Part shown: positions 7,976 to 16,332 of the stretch, piece by piece | Numbering within the stretch: position 1 is the stretch's first letter | Layout: the number at the start of each line of letters is the position of its first letter | Assembly (NCBI GenBank): GCA_903845195.1 | Contig: CAIMWO010000067.1 | Location: 1-57,668 of the forward strand | Length of the DNA: 57,668 nt | Direction of reading: 5' to 3' | Source: an uncultured Phycisphaerales bacterium | GTDB taxonomy: Bacteria > Planctomycetota > Phycisphaerae > WQYP01 | Translations under genes and position numbers: made by a program | The notes under the pieces: generated by a model | Databases searched by the model: none | What the model was told of the DNA's origin: nothing | Seen by the model: the letters and a program-made list of their open reading frames with translations, nothing else

Positions 7976-9694
7976 TCACTCTGCTGCAGGCTCCGACTTG
8001 CCTTCCTCGGCTTTCGCTTCCTCCGCGGGTGGCGTTTTGTCGTCTCCGTGAAGCAGGATGGCGTTCTTGCCGGCGGCTTTGGCGCGAAGCAGGGCCTCGT
8101 CCGCTTTGGCCATGAGGGCTTCGAGGGTATCGGCATCCCAGGGGAAAGTGGCCAGGCCGCCGGAGATGGAGATCTGGCCCTGGATGTTGCAGGTCTGGCT
8201 CCATTGGTGCGCTTCAACCGCCTTGCGGAAGCGTGCGGTGGCGGCCAGGGCGTCGCGCGGGTGCTCGGAGTTGGGCTGGCGCGGCGCTTCGTTATCCCAG
8301 AAAATCACGGCAAATTCATCGCCGCCGATGCGGGCGACCAGATCGTGCGGGCGCGTGCAACTGCGGATGAGCTTGGCGAGTTCGCGGATGATGGCGTCGC
8401 CGGCGGCATGGCCGAAGGTGTCGTTGTAACGTTTGAAATCATCGATATCGAAGAGCAGCAGCGAAACGCGGAAGCGGTTGACGCGTGCGCGGTCGAGCAG
8501 GCCCGAGACGAATTTGATGAAGTAGCGGCGGTTATACGCGCCGGAAAGTTCGTCGGTAATCGCCAGCGAGCGGAGCTGTTCATAGCGGCGCGACGCAGCG
8601 AGCATGCTTCCGAGCCAGCCGGCCGCCTGATCGAGCAACGCCTGCGTCCCGGGATTGGGCGAGCGCAGGTCGAGATGAAGCTCGCCGTAGACGGTCTGCT
8701 GCTGTTCGACGATCGCCTGGAGATGCATGGGATCGTTGGCGGGGGTGCGATGCTCCACCGCGGCAGCGCTTGCTGCTACCAGCGATTCGCCTAGGCGTGC
8801 GGGGATGAAACGCAGTTTGCCGCCCCACTTAACGTAACCCTGAAGCGTAGCGACGGCGCGGTCCTGAAAATCCAGACGCCCGGCGAGCAAATCGTTCATC
8901 AGCACCGTCTGCACGATCAGCGGCAACTGCGGAATCTGCATTTCGAGCAGCGTTCCGTTGCGGCTGGATTGCGGGGCCAGCACAGGGGCATGGGGGGGGG
9001 AAGGCTCAGTAATGGTCACATCGACGACTTGCCGCACGGCTTCGGCGGGCGAGATACCCGAGGATGGATGAGGCGTCTGGACACCGCGCTCGCCGCTTTC
9101 GGCAAGGCTCGCGTTCCGGACACGATTATTCTTTGCCGGCGCTTGGGCCGCGGGAGTCTCCGAAATATGCGACTCCGGCTCGGAGGCGACCGGTTCAGCC
9201 GATGGCGCTTCGGTGCGTTCGTGCCACATCTTCGCGGCACACTCCAGCGTATGCGATAGTTCGCGCTGCCCCACGGGGAAAATGGCGTAATCATCCGCGC
9301 CCCAGGTCTTGGCCCGGCGGCACAAGACTTCATCGCCCGGTTCACACAGCAGCACGATCATCGAATGGGGGTTGACCTTTCGCAGGCTGCGAACGGCCGC
9401 CTCGATCTGATCGATTTCCTGGGAAATACCGGCCAGAATCAAGGGAAAAACGACGGGCCCGGCCGCGCCGGAATCGTCGTGACGGCTGCCCGAAACCAGA
9501 ACCGCTTCCAGGAAGCTTTCGGCGACATCAAGAGTCCAATCGGTTGTTGTTTTCGCCAAAACCTGTTCAATCGCGGCACGGATCTGGGTGCCGTCGCATC
9601 CGATCAGGAGCACTTGCCGGCGCGCGGGCGCCGGATCGGCGAGCGTTTCGCCGCGGACCTCATGCGTTTTACTGAGTCCAAGTGATCGGGCCAC
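7976..9694 (-). CDS. Diguanylate cyclase (GGDEF) with N-terminal receiver-like domain
   Basis: A 572-residue cytosolic protein that would make cyclic-di-GMP from two GTP. The GGDEF motif is intact at residues 457-461 (RIGGDEFAVIFW), preceded by a canonical inhibitory site RPHD at 448-451 exactly five residues upstream, so product feedback is expected. DELSGAYNRRYF and LLFDIDDFKRYNDTFGHAAGD supply the metal- and substrate-binding segments. Residues about 27-150 (QVLLIGCDGTQIRAAIEQ...MIVLLCEPGDEVLCRRAKTWGADDYAIFPV) look like a degenerate response-regulator receiver. A linker and a possible sensory region (250-360) follow. Translation starts at GTG with GGGAGG upstream. The unknown gene at 9725 is 30 nt upstream on the same strand and likely cotranscribed, suggesting a dedicated partner. 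Confidence 0.9.
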   Translation of the reverse strand: MARSLGLSKTHEVRGETLADPAPARRQVLLIGCDGTQIRAAIEQVLAKTTTDWTLDVAESFLEAVLVSGSRHDDSGAAGPVVFPLILAGISQEIDQIEAAVRSLRKVNPHSMIVLLCEPGDEVLCRRAKTWGADDYAIFPVGQRELSHTLECAAKMWHERTEAPSAEPVASEPESHISETPAAQAPAKNNRVRNASLAESGERGVQTPHPSSGISPAEAVRQVVDVTITEPSPPHAPVLAPQSSRNGTLLEMQIPQLPLIVQTVLMNDLLAGRLDFQDRAVATLQGYVKWGGKLRFIPARLGESLVAASAAAVEHRTPANDPMHLQAIVEQQQTVYGELHLDLRSPNPGTQALLDQAAGWLGSMLAASRRYEQLRSLAITDELSGAYNRRYFIKFVSGLLDRARVNRFRVSLLLFDIDDFKRYNDTFGHAAGDAIIRELAKLIRSCTRPHDLVARIGGDEFAVIFWDNEAPRQPNSEHPRDALAATARFRKAVEAHQWSQTCNIQGQISISGGLATFPWDADTLEALMAKADEALLRAKAAGKNAILLHGDDKTPPAEEAKAEEGKSEPAAE

Positions 9695-9724
9695 CGATGC
9701 CTCCCGGGGAAAAGAATTCGCGGA

Positions 9725-10348
9725 CTACTCCGAAGCGCCCAGCAATGCACGCATTTCCGCATCGCTGAGCACCGACTGATCCTGCAATTCATCATAACGA
9801 TGCGAGGCATCTGCTGTCTCGATGTTCACATCCTCGCGTATCACCTGATCCATCACATCCGGTTCGTTTCGTGGGTGCGCCGGAGCCGTGCGGGGTTCAT
9901 TGGCCACAACCTCCGGCGTCTGGTGTGAAGGTTCACGCGGCATGGCTGGGAGAGGGACCGCATGTGTCGACCAGGGCAGCGCGCCGCGCTGCAGGGCATC
10001 GGTGCCGCGTGCCGGCCGGCTCTCGATACCGATGATCCAGACCGTCAGACCCATGCGTGCAAAGAGGCTGATCGCCAAGACATCATGCTGCGTACAACTG
10101 CTGACGTCCAAAAGCAGACCAGCGACACTCGGACGACCGAGTTCGGCGACACGAGCGGCCGCGGCATACGAGCCGAGGCAGCATTCCAGCGCCAGATCAC
10201 CACAAGCGGCACCCTGCGACAGGCTTTCCGGCCATGCGTCACCGCGCACGGCGACGCCGAGGACGTGCTTACGCCTACTGACAGGTCCGGAAATTATGCC
10301 ATTGCCATCATTCACAAGCGGCCCAAACTCTCGTTGGCGTGGTGCCAA
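9725..10348 (-). CDS. Hypothetical protein paired with the diguanylate cyclase
   Basis: A protein of up to 207 residues of unrecognised family. The first 115 residues alternate strand- and helix-like segments (GLLLDVSSCTQHDVLAISLFARMGLTVWIIGIES), suggesting an alpha/beta sensor or degenerate receiver-like fold. The rest is Pro/Glu-rich and disordered-looking, ending in DQSVLSDAEMRALLGASE. The start is uncertain: the frame opens with TTG at 10348, and a GTG at 10315 is an alternative; neither has a strong ribosome-binding site. The 30-nt gap to the downstream GGDEF gene suggests a common transcript and a role in controlling cyclic-di-GMP synthesis, which is inference from context only. Confidence 0.55.
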   Translation of the reverse strand: MAPRQREFGPLVNDGNGIISGPVSRRKHVLGVAVRGDAWPESLSQGAACGDLALECCLGSYAAAARVAELGRPSVAGLLLDVSSCTQHDVLAISLFARMGLTVWIIGIESRPARGTDALQRGALPWSTHAVPLPAMPREPSHQTPEVVANEPRTAPAHPRNEPDVMDQVIREDVNIETADASHRYDELQDQSVLSDAEMRALLGASE

Positions 10349-10872
10349 TTCTCATCATTCCACTTTACCCCGAGTACCGTGTTCACGCCAAGACTTTTGC
10401 TGTAAATCGTGTACTGACCGATAACTAGGACAATAGCTGTGGACGTCCGAAAACGATAAAGGTCCTACGCCAAGCGTCCACTTAATATACGCATGAAAGA
10501 ACTTTTCAGATCCCGCCGTTTTCCGCTAGCCAAAGCCCCCCCCTTTGGTAGTACAATGCGTGGGCATTTCTACGGATAGCTGGACAGGCTGAAGATAGAA
10601 GAGTTTTCTGAGTACTCCTCCGCAATCATACGTACGTATTTGTGGTCATAAGGCTTAACAGAAGTATCACTCAGAGAATCTCGGGCAAACAATTGACGAT
10701 CACCGACAAGCAGGCCATAAATTCATAGGTATATAAAAATTTAGATGTATGCGAATGGCAATCAGCGGTGTGGCGTAAAATCGTGGTGCTACAGCGCATT
10801 GTAACCTGGTAAGCGGGTCCGCCGCCGCCCTCAGGTTTTGAACATCGGGCGTGTGCTTTTGGGAGAACTGTT
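10349..10872. other. 524-bp gene-free region upstream of the cold-shock gene
   Basis: No credible gene is seen. The stretch is clearly richer in A+T than its surroundings between about 10620 and 10800. It holds a CCAAAG / CTTTGG inverted repeat around a C tract (10530-10548), GTGGACG / CGTCCAC arms near 10440 and 10475, and the putative csp promoter. The plus/minus G-C skew of the window changes sign near here. Confidence 0.6.
10693..10721 (+). promoter_or_regulatory. Putative sigma-70-type promoter of the cold-shock gene
   Basis: TTGACG (10693-10698), a 17-nt spacer and CATAAA (10716-10721) resemble a housekeeping promoter. The start site would fall near 10728, giving the csp mRNA a leader of about 145 nt. 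A second A/T-rich -10 candidate, TATAAA, lies at about 10732. Confidence 0.45.
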
Positions 10873-11091
10873 GTGGGCCGTACGCAGGGGAAGGTCAAGT
10901 GGTTTAACGATCAGAAGGGCTTCGGGTTTATCTTCGGGGAAGGCGGGCAGGACATTTTTGTCCATCACACCGCGATTCTGACCGAGGGGTTTCGCACGCT
11001 CAAGGAAGGCGAAACCGTGGAGTACGATACCGAACCCGGCCCTAAAGGTCTCAAGGCCACCAATGTCAAACGGGTTGTCGAAACTGTCTGA
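10873..11091 (+). CDS. Cold-shock protein (CspA family)
   Basis: A 72-residue single cold-shock domain protein that binds single-stranded RNA and DNA and acts as an RNA chaperone. The RNP1 motif KGFGFIFGE and RNP2 motif DIFVHHTAI are both intact, after the usual GKVKWFNDQ opening. The C-terminal VEYDTEPGPKGLKATNVKRV closes the five-stranded barrel. Translation starts at GTG 10873 with GGGAG about 7 nt upstream. The probable long leader recalls enterobacterial cspA, whose 5' UTR is a temperature-sensitive RNA switch; here that is inference. A strongly structured non-coding stretch follows directly after the stop. Confidence 0.95.
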   Translation: MGRTQGKVKWFNDQKGFGFIFGEGGQDIFVHHTAILTEGFRTLKEGETVEYDTEPGPKGLKATNVKRVVETV

Positions 11092-11100
11092 TTTGCGAGT

Positions 11101-11301
11101 CGGTTTCGAGCGGCGGAGCAATGCCTGAAGACAGGCATTACGTGGGAGACTCCGTACTCGAAACCGCGCATGGCGCTTCGGTGAACAGTGATGCCTCGGT
11201 GCCGGCAGAATCAGCCGCACCTGGAGGCAAGGGGTCGCTAATCTTCTGCCGGACAGGCAAGGAGATGGCGTGGTCGCACTACACTGACTCCGCCTGATGT
11301 C
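11101..11301 (+). ncRNA. Candidate structured RNA downstream of the cold-shock gene
   Basis: Three compact folds follow one another. The first is a long hairpin: CGGTTTCGAG (11101-11110) pairs with CTCGAAACCG (11157-11166), CGGAG with CTCCG inside it, and AATGCCTG with CAGGCATT around an AAGA loop. The second is GCCTCGGTGC (11193-11202) with GCACC..GAGGC (11217-11228). Its loop segment CGGCAGAA (11203-11210) is complementary to TTCTGCCG (11244-11251), giving either a pseudoknot or two alternative hairpins. The third has AGGC/GCCT, GGAG/CTCC and GTGGT/ACTAC nested in 11255-11295. The block is G+C-rich between A+T-richer flanks, has no open frame of interest and no resemblance I recognise to tmRNA, 6S, SRP or RNase P RNA. 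It may be a 3' UTR of csp, an independent RNA or a riboregulator. Strand is assumed from csp. Confidence 0.35.
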
Positions 11302-11396
11302 ATCGGGACGCGAAGAATTCCTGAAGTTCCCCAAAAATGTCATGGAAATCCCCTGAAATCTGGTATTTTGACATAACAAATTTCGACTCCAAACAC

Positions 11397-11425
11397 TTGA
11401 ATAATGGACCTTTTTATCTTATATT
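11397..11425 (+). promoter_or_regulatory. Sigma-70-type promoter of the acyl-CoA synthetase/acetyltransferase gene
   Basis: TTGAAT (11397-11402), 17-nt spacer, TATATT (11420-11425). The expected start near 11432 gives a leader of about 30 nt before the ATG at 11462. A stand-alone TTGACA lies at 11368-11373 without a matching -10. Confidence 0.6.
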
Positions 11426-11461
11426 GAACCGCATTGTCCGCTTCTTTAGAAAAGGTGTTCT

Positions 11462-14200
11462 ATGGTCGGTGAAGTACTCAAGGAAGGGCTCAGTAATACA
11501 CGTACGCAGCGCAGTCGTAACTCGCTGGAGCCGCTGTTTTCGCCCAAGAGCGTGGCGGTGATCGGCGCGACGGAAACGCAAGGCTCCGTCGGTCGCACGG
11601 TGCTGTGGAATCTGCTCAAGAATCCCTTCGGTGGAACGGTTTACCCGGTGAATCCGAAACGTCCGAGCGTGCTGGGCATCAAAGCCTATGCAAACATCGG
11701 TGCGATTCCCGAGGCTGTCGATCTGGCCGTGATCTGCACTCCCGCAGCATCTGTTCCGGCCGTGATCGAACAATGCGGCGCCAAGGGCGTTCCGGCAGCC
11801 ATCGTGATTTCCGCGGGCTTCAAGGAAATGGGGGCGCCGGGCATCGAGCTTGAACGCCAACTGATGGAAACGGCCCGGCGCTGCAACATGCGAATCCTCG
11901 GACCGAACTGCCTGGGATTCATGAATCCCAAGATCGGTCTCAATGCCACGTTTGCCGCGGACATTGCACGGTCCGGGTCGGTGGCGTTTCTATCGCAATC
12001 CGGTGCGCTGTGTACCGCAATTCTGGACTGGTCGTTCCGCGAGCAGGTCGGCTTCTCGGCGTTTGCCTCGCTCGGTTCGATGGTGGACATCGGCTGGGGC
12101 GACCTGATCGATTACCTCGGCGAAGATCCGCAGACCAAGGCCATTTTGATTTACATGGAATCGATCGGGGATGCCCGGCGATTCCTTTCGGCGGCACGCG
12201 AAGTGGCGCTGACCAAGCCCATCATCGTAATCAAGGCCGGTCGTTCGGATGCCGCCGCCAAGGCCGCAGCATCGCACACCGGCTCTATGGCCGGCTCCGA
12301 TTCCGTGCTGGATGCGGCGTTCCGTCGCGCCGGGGTGCTGCGCGTCAACACCATTGCCGACCTGTTCTACATGGCGGAAGTGCTCGCCAAGCAGCCGCGG
12401 CCCAAGGGCAAGCGCATGACGATCGTCACCAATGCCGGCGGTCCCGGCGTGCTGGCCACGGACGCACTGGTCATCGGCGGCGGCGAGTTGACGCCGATCT
12501 CCCAGGGCACGATGGAAGAACTCAACAAATTCCTTCCCGCGGCGTGGTCGCACAACAATCCCGTGGACGTCCTCGGCGATGCCGACGCCACGCGCTATGC
12601 CAAGACGCTCGAACTCGTCGCCCACGACGAAAACTCCGATGGCATGCTCATCATCCTCACCCCGCAGGACATGACCGACCCGACCCGCACCGCCGAAGCC
12701 ATCAAGGCGGTCGCCAAGGATCTCGGCAAACCGGTACTGGCCTCGTGGATGGGCGGACCGTTCGTGGCGACCGGCGAGAACATTCTGAACACCGGCGGCG
12801 TGCCGACGTTCGCTTATCCCGACACCGCCGCCCGCATGTTCAATTACATGTGGCAGTACGATGAGTCGATCAAGGCCCTCTATGAAACCCCGACGCCGCG
12901 CGATGACGACGCGGTCGATCTGGCCACGGTGGAACGCATCATCAAGTCGACGCGCGAAGCGGGCCGCACGCTGCTGACGGAATCGGATTCCAAGAAGCTG
13001 CTGGCGGCCTATGGTATTCCGGTGACGCCGACGGACGTTGCAGACTCAGCGGATGAAGCCGCCAAGTGCGCCGAAAAGATGGGCTTCCCCGTCGTGATCA
13101 AACTCTACTCGCAGACGATTTCGCACAAGACGGATGTCGGCGGCGTCATTCTGGACGTCAAGACCTCCGCCGCCGTGAAAGAAGCGTTCAACACCATCAA
13201 GAAGAACGTGACGGAAAAGAAGGGCGCCGAACACTTCGGCGGCGTCACCGTCCAGCCCATGATCAAGAAATCCGACGCGTACGAGCTCATCATTGGTTCC
13301 ACCTCCGATGCCCAGTTCGGCCCGGTGATCCTGTTCGGATCCGGCGGGCAGCTCGTGGAAGTCTTCAAGGATCGGGCCCTGGCCCTGCCTCCGCTGAATT
13401 CCACGTTGGCCCGGCGGTTGATGGAGCAGACCAAGGTTTCCGAGGCGTTCAAGGGCGTCCGCGGCCGCAAGCCGGTGGATGTCGCCGGCCTGGAAACGCT
13501 CCTCGTCCGCTTCAGTCAGCTTCTGGTTCAGCAGCCGTGGATCAAGGAAGTGGATATGAATCCCGTGCTGGCCGGCCCCGATGGCGTGATCGCCCTCGAT
13601 GCCCGCGTCATTCTGCACGACCTGAACAAGACCGACGCACAGCTTCCCCGGGTGGCCATCCGGCCGTACCCGACCGAATACATCAGCGATTGGAAGCTCA
13701 CCGACGGCACGCCGGTCACGCTCCGGCCCATTCGCCCCGAAGATGAGCCGCTCATGGTCAACTTCCATGCCACGCTCTCCGAGGAATCGGTGCGGCACCG
13801 CTACTTCCTGTCGATGAAACTCGGCACACGCACGGCCCACGAACGGCTGATGCGCGTCTGCTTCAACGATTACGACCGCGAGATGGCCCTCGTTGCCGAA
13901 CACGTCGATCCGGCCAGCAAACAGCGGCAGATCCTCGGCGTCGGACGCCTCTCGCGTCTCCGCGGCCGCCATGAAGCGGAATTCGCATTACTCATTTCCG
14001 ACAAATGGCACAACAAGGGCTTGGGCACCAAGCTCCTCCAGAACCTCATCGATATCGCCAAGAAGGAAAAGGTGACGCACATCATCGGCTACATCCTGCC
14101 GGAAAATACCGACATGCGCCGCATTTGCGACGGCCTCGGCTTCCAGATGCAGGATTCGGCCGAAGGCAAGATCCTGCGGGTCGAACTCGACCTCGCGTAA
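11462..14200 (+). CDS. Acetyl-CoA synthetase (ADP-forming)-like / GNAT protein acetyltransferase fusion
   Basis: A 912-residue cytosolic protein with the architecture of the Pat/Pka (YfiQ) family. Residues about 20-475 are the CoA-binding and ligase domains of NDP-forming acyl-CoA synthetases ([48 protein letters not shown]). Residues about 490-725 are an ATP-grasp beta-subunit domain ([40 protein letters not shown]). Residues about 740-910 are a GNAT domain ([33 protein letters not shown]). In Pat enzymes the GNAT domain acetylates lysines such as the one in acetyl-CoA synthetase. The phospho-accepting His of true ADP-forming synthetases is present here (His272 in [10 protein letters not shown]), so ligase activity may persist. 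It has its own promoter and a very strong terminator, so is monocistronic. Confidence 0.88.
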   Translation: MVGEVLKEGLSNTRTQRSRNSLEPLFSPKSVAVIGATETQGSVGRTVLWNLLKNPFGGTVYPVNPKRPSVLGIKAYANIGAIPEAVDLAVICTPAASVPAVIEQCGAKGVPAAIVISAGFKEMGAPGIELERQLMETARRCNMRILGPNCLGFMNPKIGLNATFAADIARSGSVAFLSQSGALCTAILDWSFREQVGFSAFASLGSMVDIGWGDLIDYLGEDPQTKAILIYMESIGDARRFLSAAREVALTKPIIVIKAGRSDAAAKAAASHTGSMAGSDSVLDAAFRRAGVLRVNTIADLFYMAEVLAKQPRPKGKRMTIVTNAGGPGVLATDALVIGGGELTPISQGTMEELNKFLPAAWSHNNPVDVLGDADATRYAKTLELVAHDENSDGMLIILTPQDMTDPTRTAEAIKAVAKDLGKPVLASWMGGPFVATGENILNTGGVPTFAYPDTAARMFNYMWQYDESIKALYETPTPRDDDAVDLATVERIIKSTREAGRTLLTESDSKKLLAAYGIPVTPTDVADSADEAAKCAEKMGFPVVIKLYSQTISHKTDVGGVILDVKTSAAVKEAFNTIKKNVTEKKGAEHFGGVTVQPMIKKSDAYELIIGSTSDAQFGPVILFGSGGQLVEVFKDRALALPPLNSTLARRLMEQTKVSEAFKGVRGRKPVDVAGLETLLVRFSQLLVQQPWIKEVDMNPVLAGPDGVIALDARVILHDLNKTDAQLPRVAIRPYPTEYISDWKLTDGTPVTLRPIRPEDEPLMVNFHATLSEESVRHRYFLSMKLGTRTAHERLMRVCFNDYDREMALVAEHVDPASKQRQILGVGRLSRLRGRHEAEFALLISDKWHNKGLGTKLLQNLIDIAKKEKVTHIIGYILPENTDMRRICDGLGFQMQDSAEGKILRVELDLA

Positions 14201-14216
14201 CAACAGCGGTTAACTG

Positions 14217-14294
14217 AAGACCGCGGATTTCGTCCTGCTCAGACCTCGGCGGAGGGGTCTGGGCAGGTTCTCGAAATCCGCGGTCTTTTTTTTG
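14217..14294 (+). terminator. Very long rho-independent terminator after the synthetase/acetyltransferase gene
   Basis: A 16-bp perfect outer stem (14217-14232 with 14272-14287) continues inward as a 12-bp stem (CCTGCTCAGACC / GGTCTGGGCAGG with one G-T pair) and is followed by eight T. It begins 17 nt after the stop codon. Confidence 0.95.
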
Positions 14295-14399
14295 TCAATG
14301 TGATGCCCTCCGCAATATGCTCACGTTACCATCGATAAGGCCCTCAACCGCATCGTCCGCGTCACAGCTCAAATCGAAAAGAAATAACGCTTCTGCATC

Positions 14400-15350
14400 T
14401 CAATGAAGTTGCGAGTGCTCGTTTTCATGCTCGTGATCATGTTCATCCGCATGCCCCCCCACCACCGTTTCATATTCGATCTTGGGCTTAAAGATGTGGC
14501 GAATGCCCCAGACGACCACAAAGATGAGAAAGAGCGTCAGCACGAGGACCGGGCCGGACGTATAGCTTGACAGCGGCGGATTGATGGCCAGAAGCAGGGC
14601 GCCGCCGATGCCGAGAATTCCCACCAGCAGTGAACCGACCAGCACGCCGTTGAACCGGCGGGAAATCATGCACGCAGTCGCTCCCGGCAGGATGGTCATC
14701 GCGGTGATCATCAGGGCCCCCACCATCCGCACGCCGACGACGATGACCAGCGAAATCATCGCCAGTTGCAACGTGTTAATGAGCCGAGTGTTCACCCCGT
14801 TGATGCGGGCCATCTGTTCATCGAGCGTCGTATACAAAAACTCGTTGTAAAGCGCGATGACCAGTCCGAAGACGACCACCGTGGCAACGATCGCGATCCA
14901 CATGTCCGTCGTGGTGACGGAAATCAGATCGCCGAAGAGTACGCTCTCGATCGACGCCGGGCGAGTCTGACCGCTGAGCACCGGAAACTTGGAACGCACC
15001 GAGAGCAGCAGGATGCCCAGCGCCATCGACGCGACGAGAAAAATCCCGATGGCCGAATCCTCCGTGACACGCCGCGTCCGCGTCACGTATCCGATGGCCA
15101 GCGCCGTGCCCAGGCAGAAGATGCCCGTAATGATCTGCTGCATGACCGGGCCATCCGTCGCCGGAAAAAAGTATCCCGCCAAAAGCGCCACCGCAATCCC
15201 GCCGATGCCGGCGTGCGCCACGGCTTCGCTGATCATGGCCATCCGCCGCAGCACCACGAAGACGCTCAACAGCGAGCAGGTGGCCGCCAGCGCAAATCCC
15301 ACGATCAACGATTTGTGAAATGAAACAATATTATTGAGGAAGTCGTGCAT
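14400..15350 (-). CDS. znuB: Zinc/manganese ABC transporter permease
   Basis: A 316-residue inner-membrane permease of the ABC-3 family, with about eight to nine hydrophobic segments. Typical family sequences are visible: FVVLRRMAMISEAVAHAGIGGIA near the N-terminus (cytoplasmic coupling region) and VGVRMVGALMITAMTILPGATA in the middle. The C-terminal 25 residues form a His/Glu/Asp-rich tail (GGHADEHDHEHENEHSQLH) that could bind metal at the cytosolic face. It is the last gene of the znuA-znuC-znuB unit on the minus strand, 33 nt after znuC. Zinc is the likelier substrate, but Mn or Fe cannot be excluded in this family. Confidence 0.9.
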   Translation of the reverse strand: MHDFLNNIVSFHKSLIVGFALAATCSLLSVFVVLRRMAMISEAVAHAGIGGIAVALLAGYFFPATDGPVMQQIITGIFCLGTALAIGYVTRTRRVTEDSAIGIFLVASMALGILLLSVRSKFPVLSGQTRPASIESVLFGDLISVTTTDMWIAIVATVVVFGLVIALYNEFLYTTLDEQMARINGVNTRLINTLQLAMISLVIVVGVRMVGALMITAMTILPGATACMISRRFNGVLVGSLLVGILGIGGALLLAINPPLSSYTSGPVLVLTLFLIFVVVWGIRHIFKPKIEYETVVGGHADEHDHEHENEHSQLH

Positions 15351-15383
15351 GGTTTTCCGGTCACAGAATATGAAATTCCTAGT

Positions 15384-16298
15384 TCAGCTTTTCTTCGGCG
15401 GCGCCAACGGGTTGTGATGCGGATGATCGTGATCGCAGCACGGCCCGGAGTGCTCATGGCTGCAGCAGGTCGCGTCGTGCAGATCGGAATGGGTATCGAG
15501 CACGGCGTCCATGTCGCACTGGAACACCTTGAAAAGCACATCCTTGGAAAGCCCCTGCGGGCGGTCGTGATAGTGCAGCGTGCGGTTCAGGCAGGCCACG
15601 CGATCGCAACTGGCCACCACGCTGCGCAGATCATGCGACACCATGACCAGCGTCAGCCCGAACTGCTTTTTCAATTCATCGAGCAACTGCAGGAAGATTT
15701 CCTGCCCGGCCTGATCGATGCCCGTCGTCGGTTCGTCGAGGAATAAAATCTTCGGCCGTGCGATGAGCGCGCGGGCAATAAATACCCGTTGCTGCTGCCC
15801 GCCGGAAAGCCCACCGATCGGCCGATCTGCCTGTGCCAGCATATCCACCGCACGCAGCGCCACGGTGACCGCTTCGTGATCCCGCCGGGTGAACCAGTTG
15901 AAGACCGGCTTCTTCCCGATAAGCCCCAGCTGCACCACCTGCCGCACCGTAATGGGAAAGGTCCAGTCGAGCACATGGCGCTGCGGCACATATCCGACGA
16001 TCGAACCATCGCGGCACGCATCCACGGGCTTGCGATCCATAATGGTGATCGTGCCTTCATCCGGTTGCAGCACTCCCAGCATCAACTTCAGCAGCGTGCT
16101 CTTCCCGCCGCCGTTGGGGCCGATGATCCCCAGCGTCGATCCCTGTTTAACGTGCAGCGTAATGTTCGTCAGCGCCGGCTTGTGTTCATACGCGTAGCTG
16201 ACGTTATGCAGGCAGACGACGTCGATGCCTTGGTGCTTACCAAGATCCGAACCGGCATCCACGTGCGTGTGCGGCGCGCTCAGCGGCAGAAATGTCAT
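15384..16298 (-). CDS. znuC: Zinc/manganese ABC transporter ATP-binding protein
   Basis: A 304-residue ATPase of the high-affinity metal importer. The Walker A (GPNGGGKST), signature (LSGGQQQR), Walker B (KILFLDEP) and H-loop (VMVSHDLRS) motifs are all intact. VPQRHVLDWTFPITVRQVV is characteristic of the metal-importer subfamily. Both ends carry metal-binding potential: an N-terminal APHTHVD and a C-terminal tail with CCSHEH..CCDHDHPHHN. The ATG at 16298 is preferred because GGAGG precedes it; the frame extends 22 codons further upstream without support. It lies between znuA (34 nt upstream) and znuB. Confidence 0.92.
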   Translation of the reverse strand: MTFLPLSAPHTHVDAGSDLGKHQGIDVVCLHNVSYAYEHKPALTNITLHVKQGSTLGIIGPNGGGKSTLLKLMLGVLQPDEGTITIMDRKPVDACRDGSIVGYVPQRHVLDWTFPITVRQVVQLGLIGKKPVFNWFTRRDHEAVTVALRAVDMLAQADRPIGGLSGGQQQRVFIARALIARPKILFLDEPTTGIDQAGQEIFLQLLDELKKQFGLTLVMVSHDLRSVVASCDRVACLNRTLHYHDRPQGLSKDVLFKVFQCDMDAVLDTHSDLHDATCCSHEHSGPCCDHDHPHHNPLAPPKKS

Positions 16299-16332
16299 AG
16301 GCTTGTGCCTCCGTCTACCATTGTACGCGCAA

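Noticed and set aside
10735..10760. A dif-like site (CGCATAC arm) in the A+T-rich stretch near the skew switch
   Set aside because: Only one Xer half-site resembles the consensus; the other arm and the centre do not fit, so it cannot be called.
11101..11301. tmRNA, 6S RNA, SRP RNA or RNase P RNA
   Set aside because: None of the conserved sequence blocks of those RNAs is seen; the fold is different from the 6S rod.
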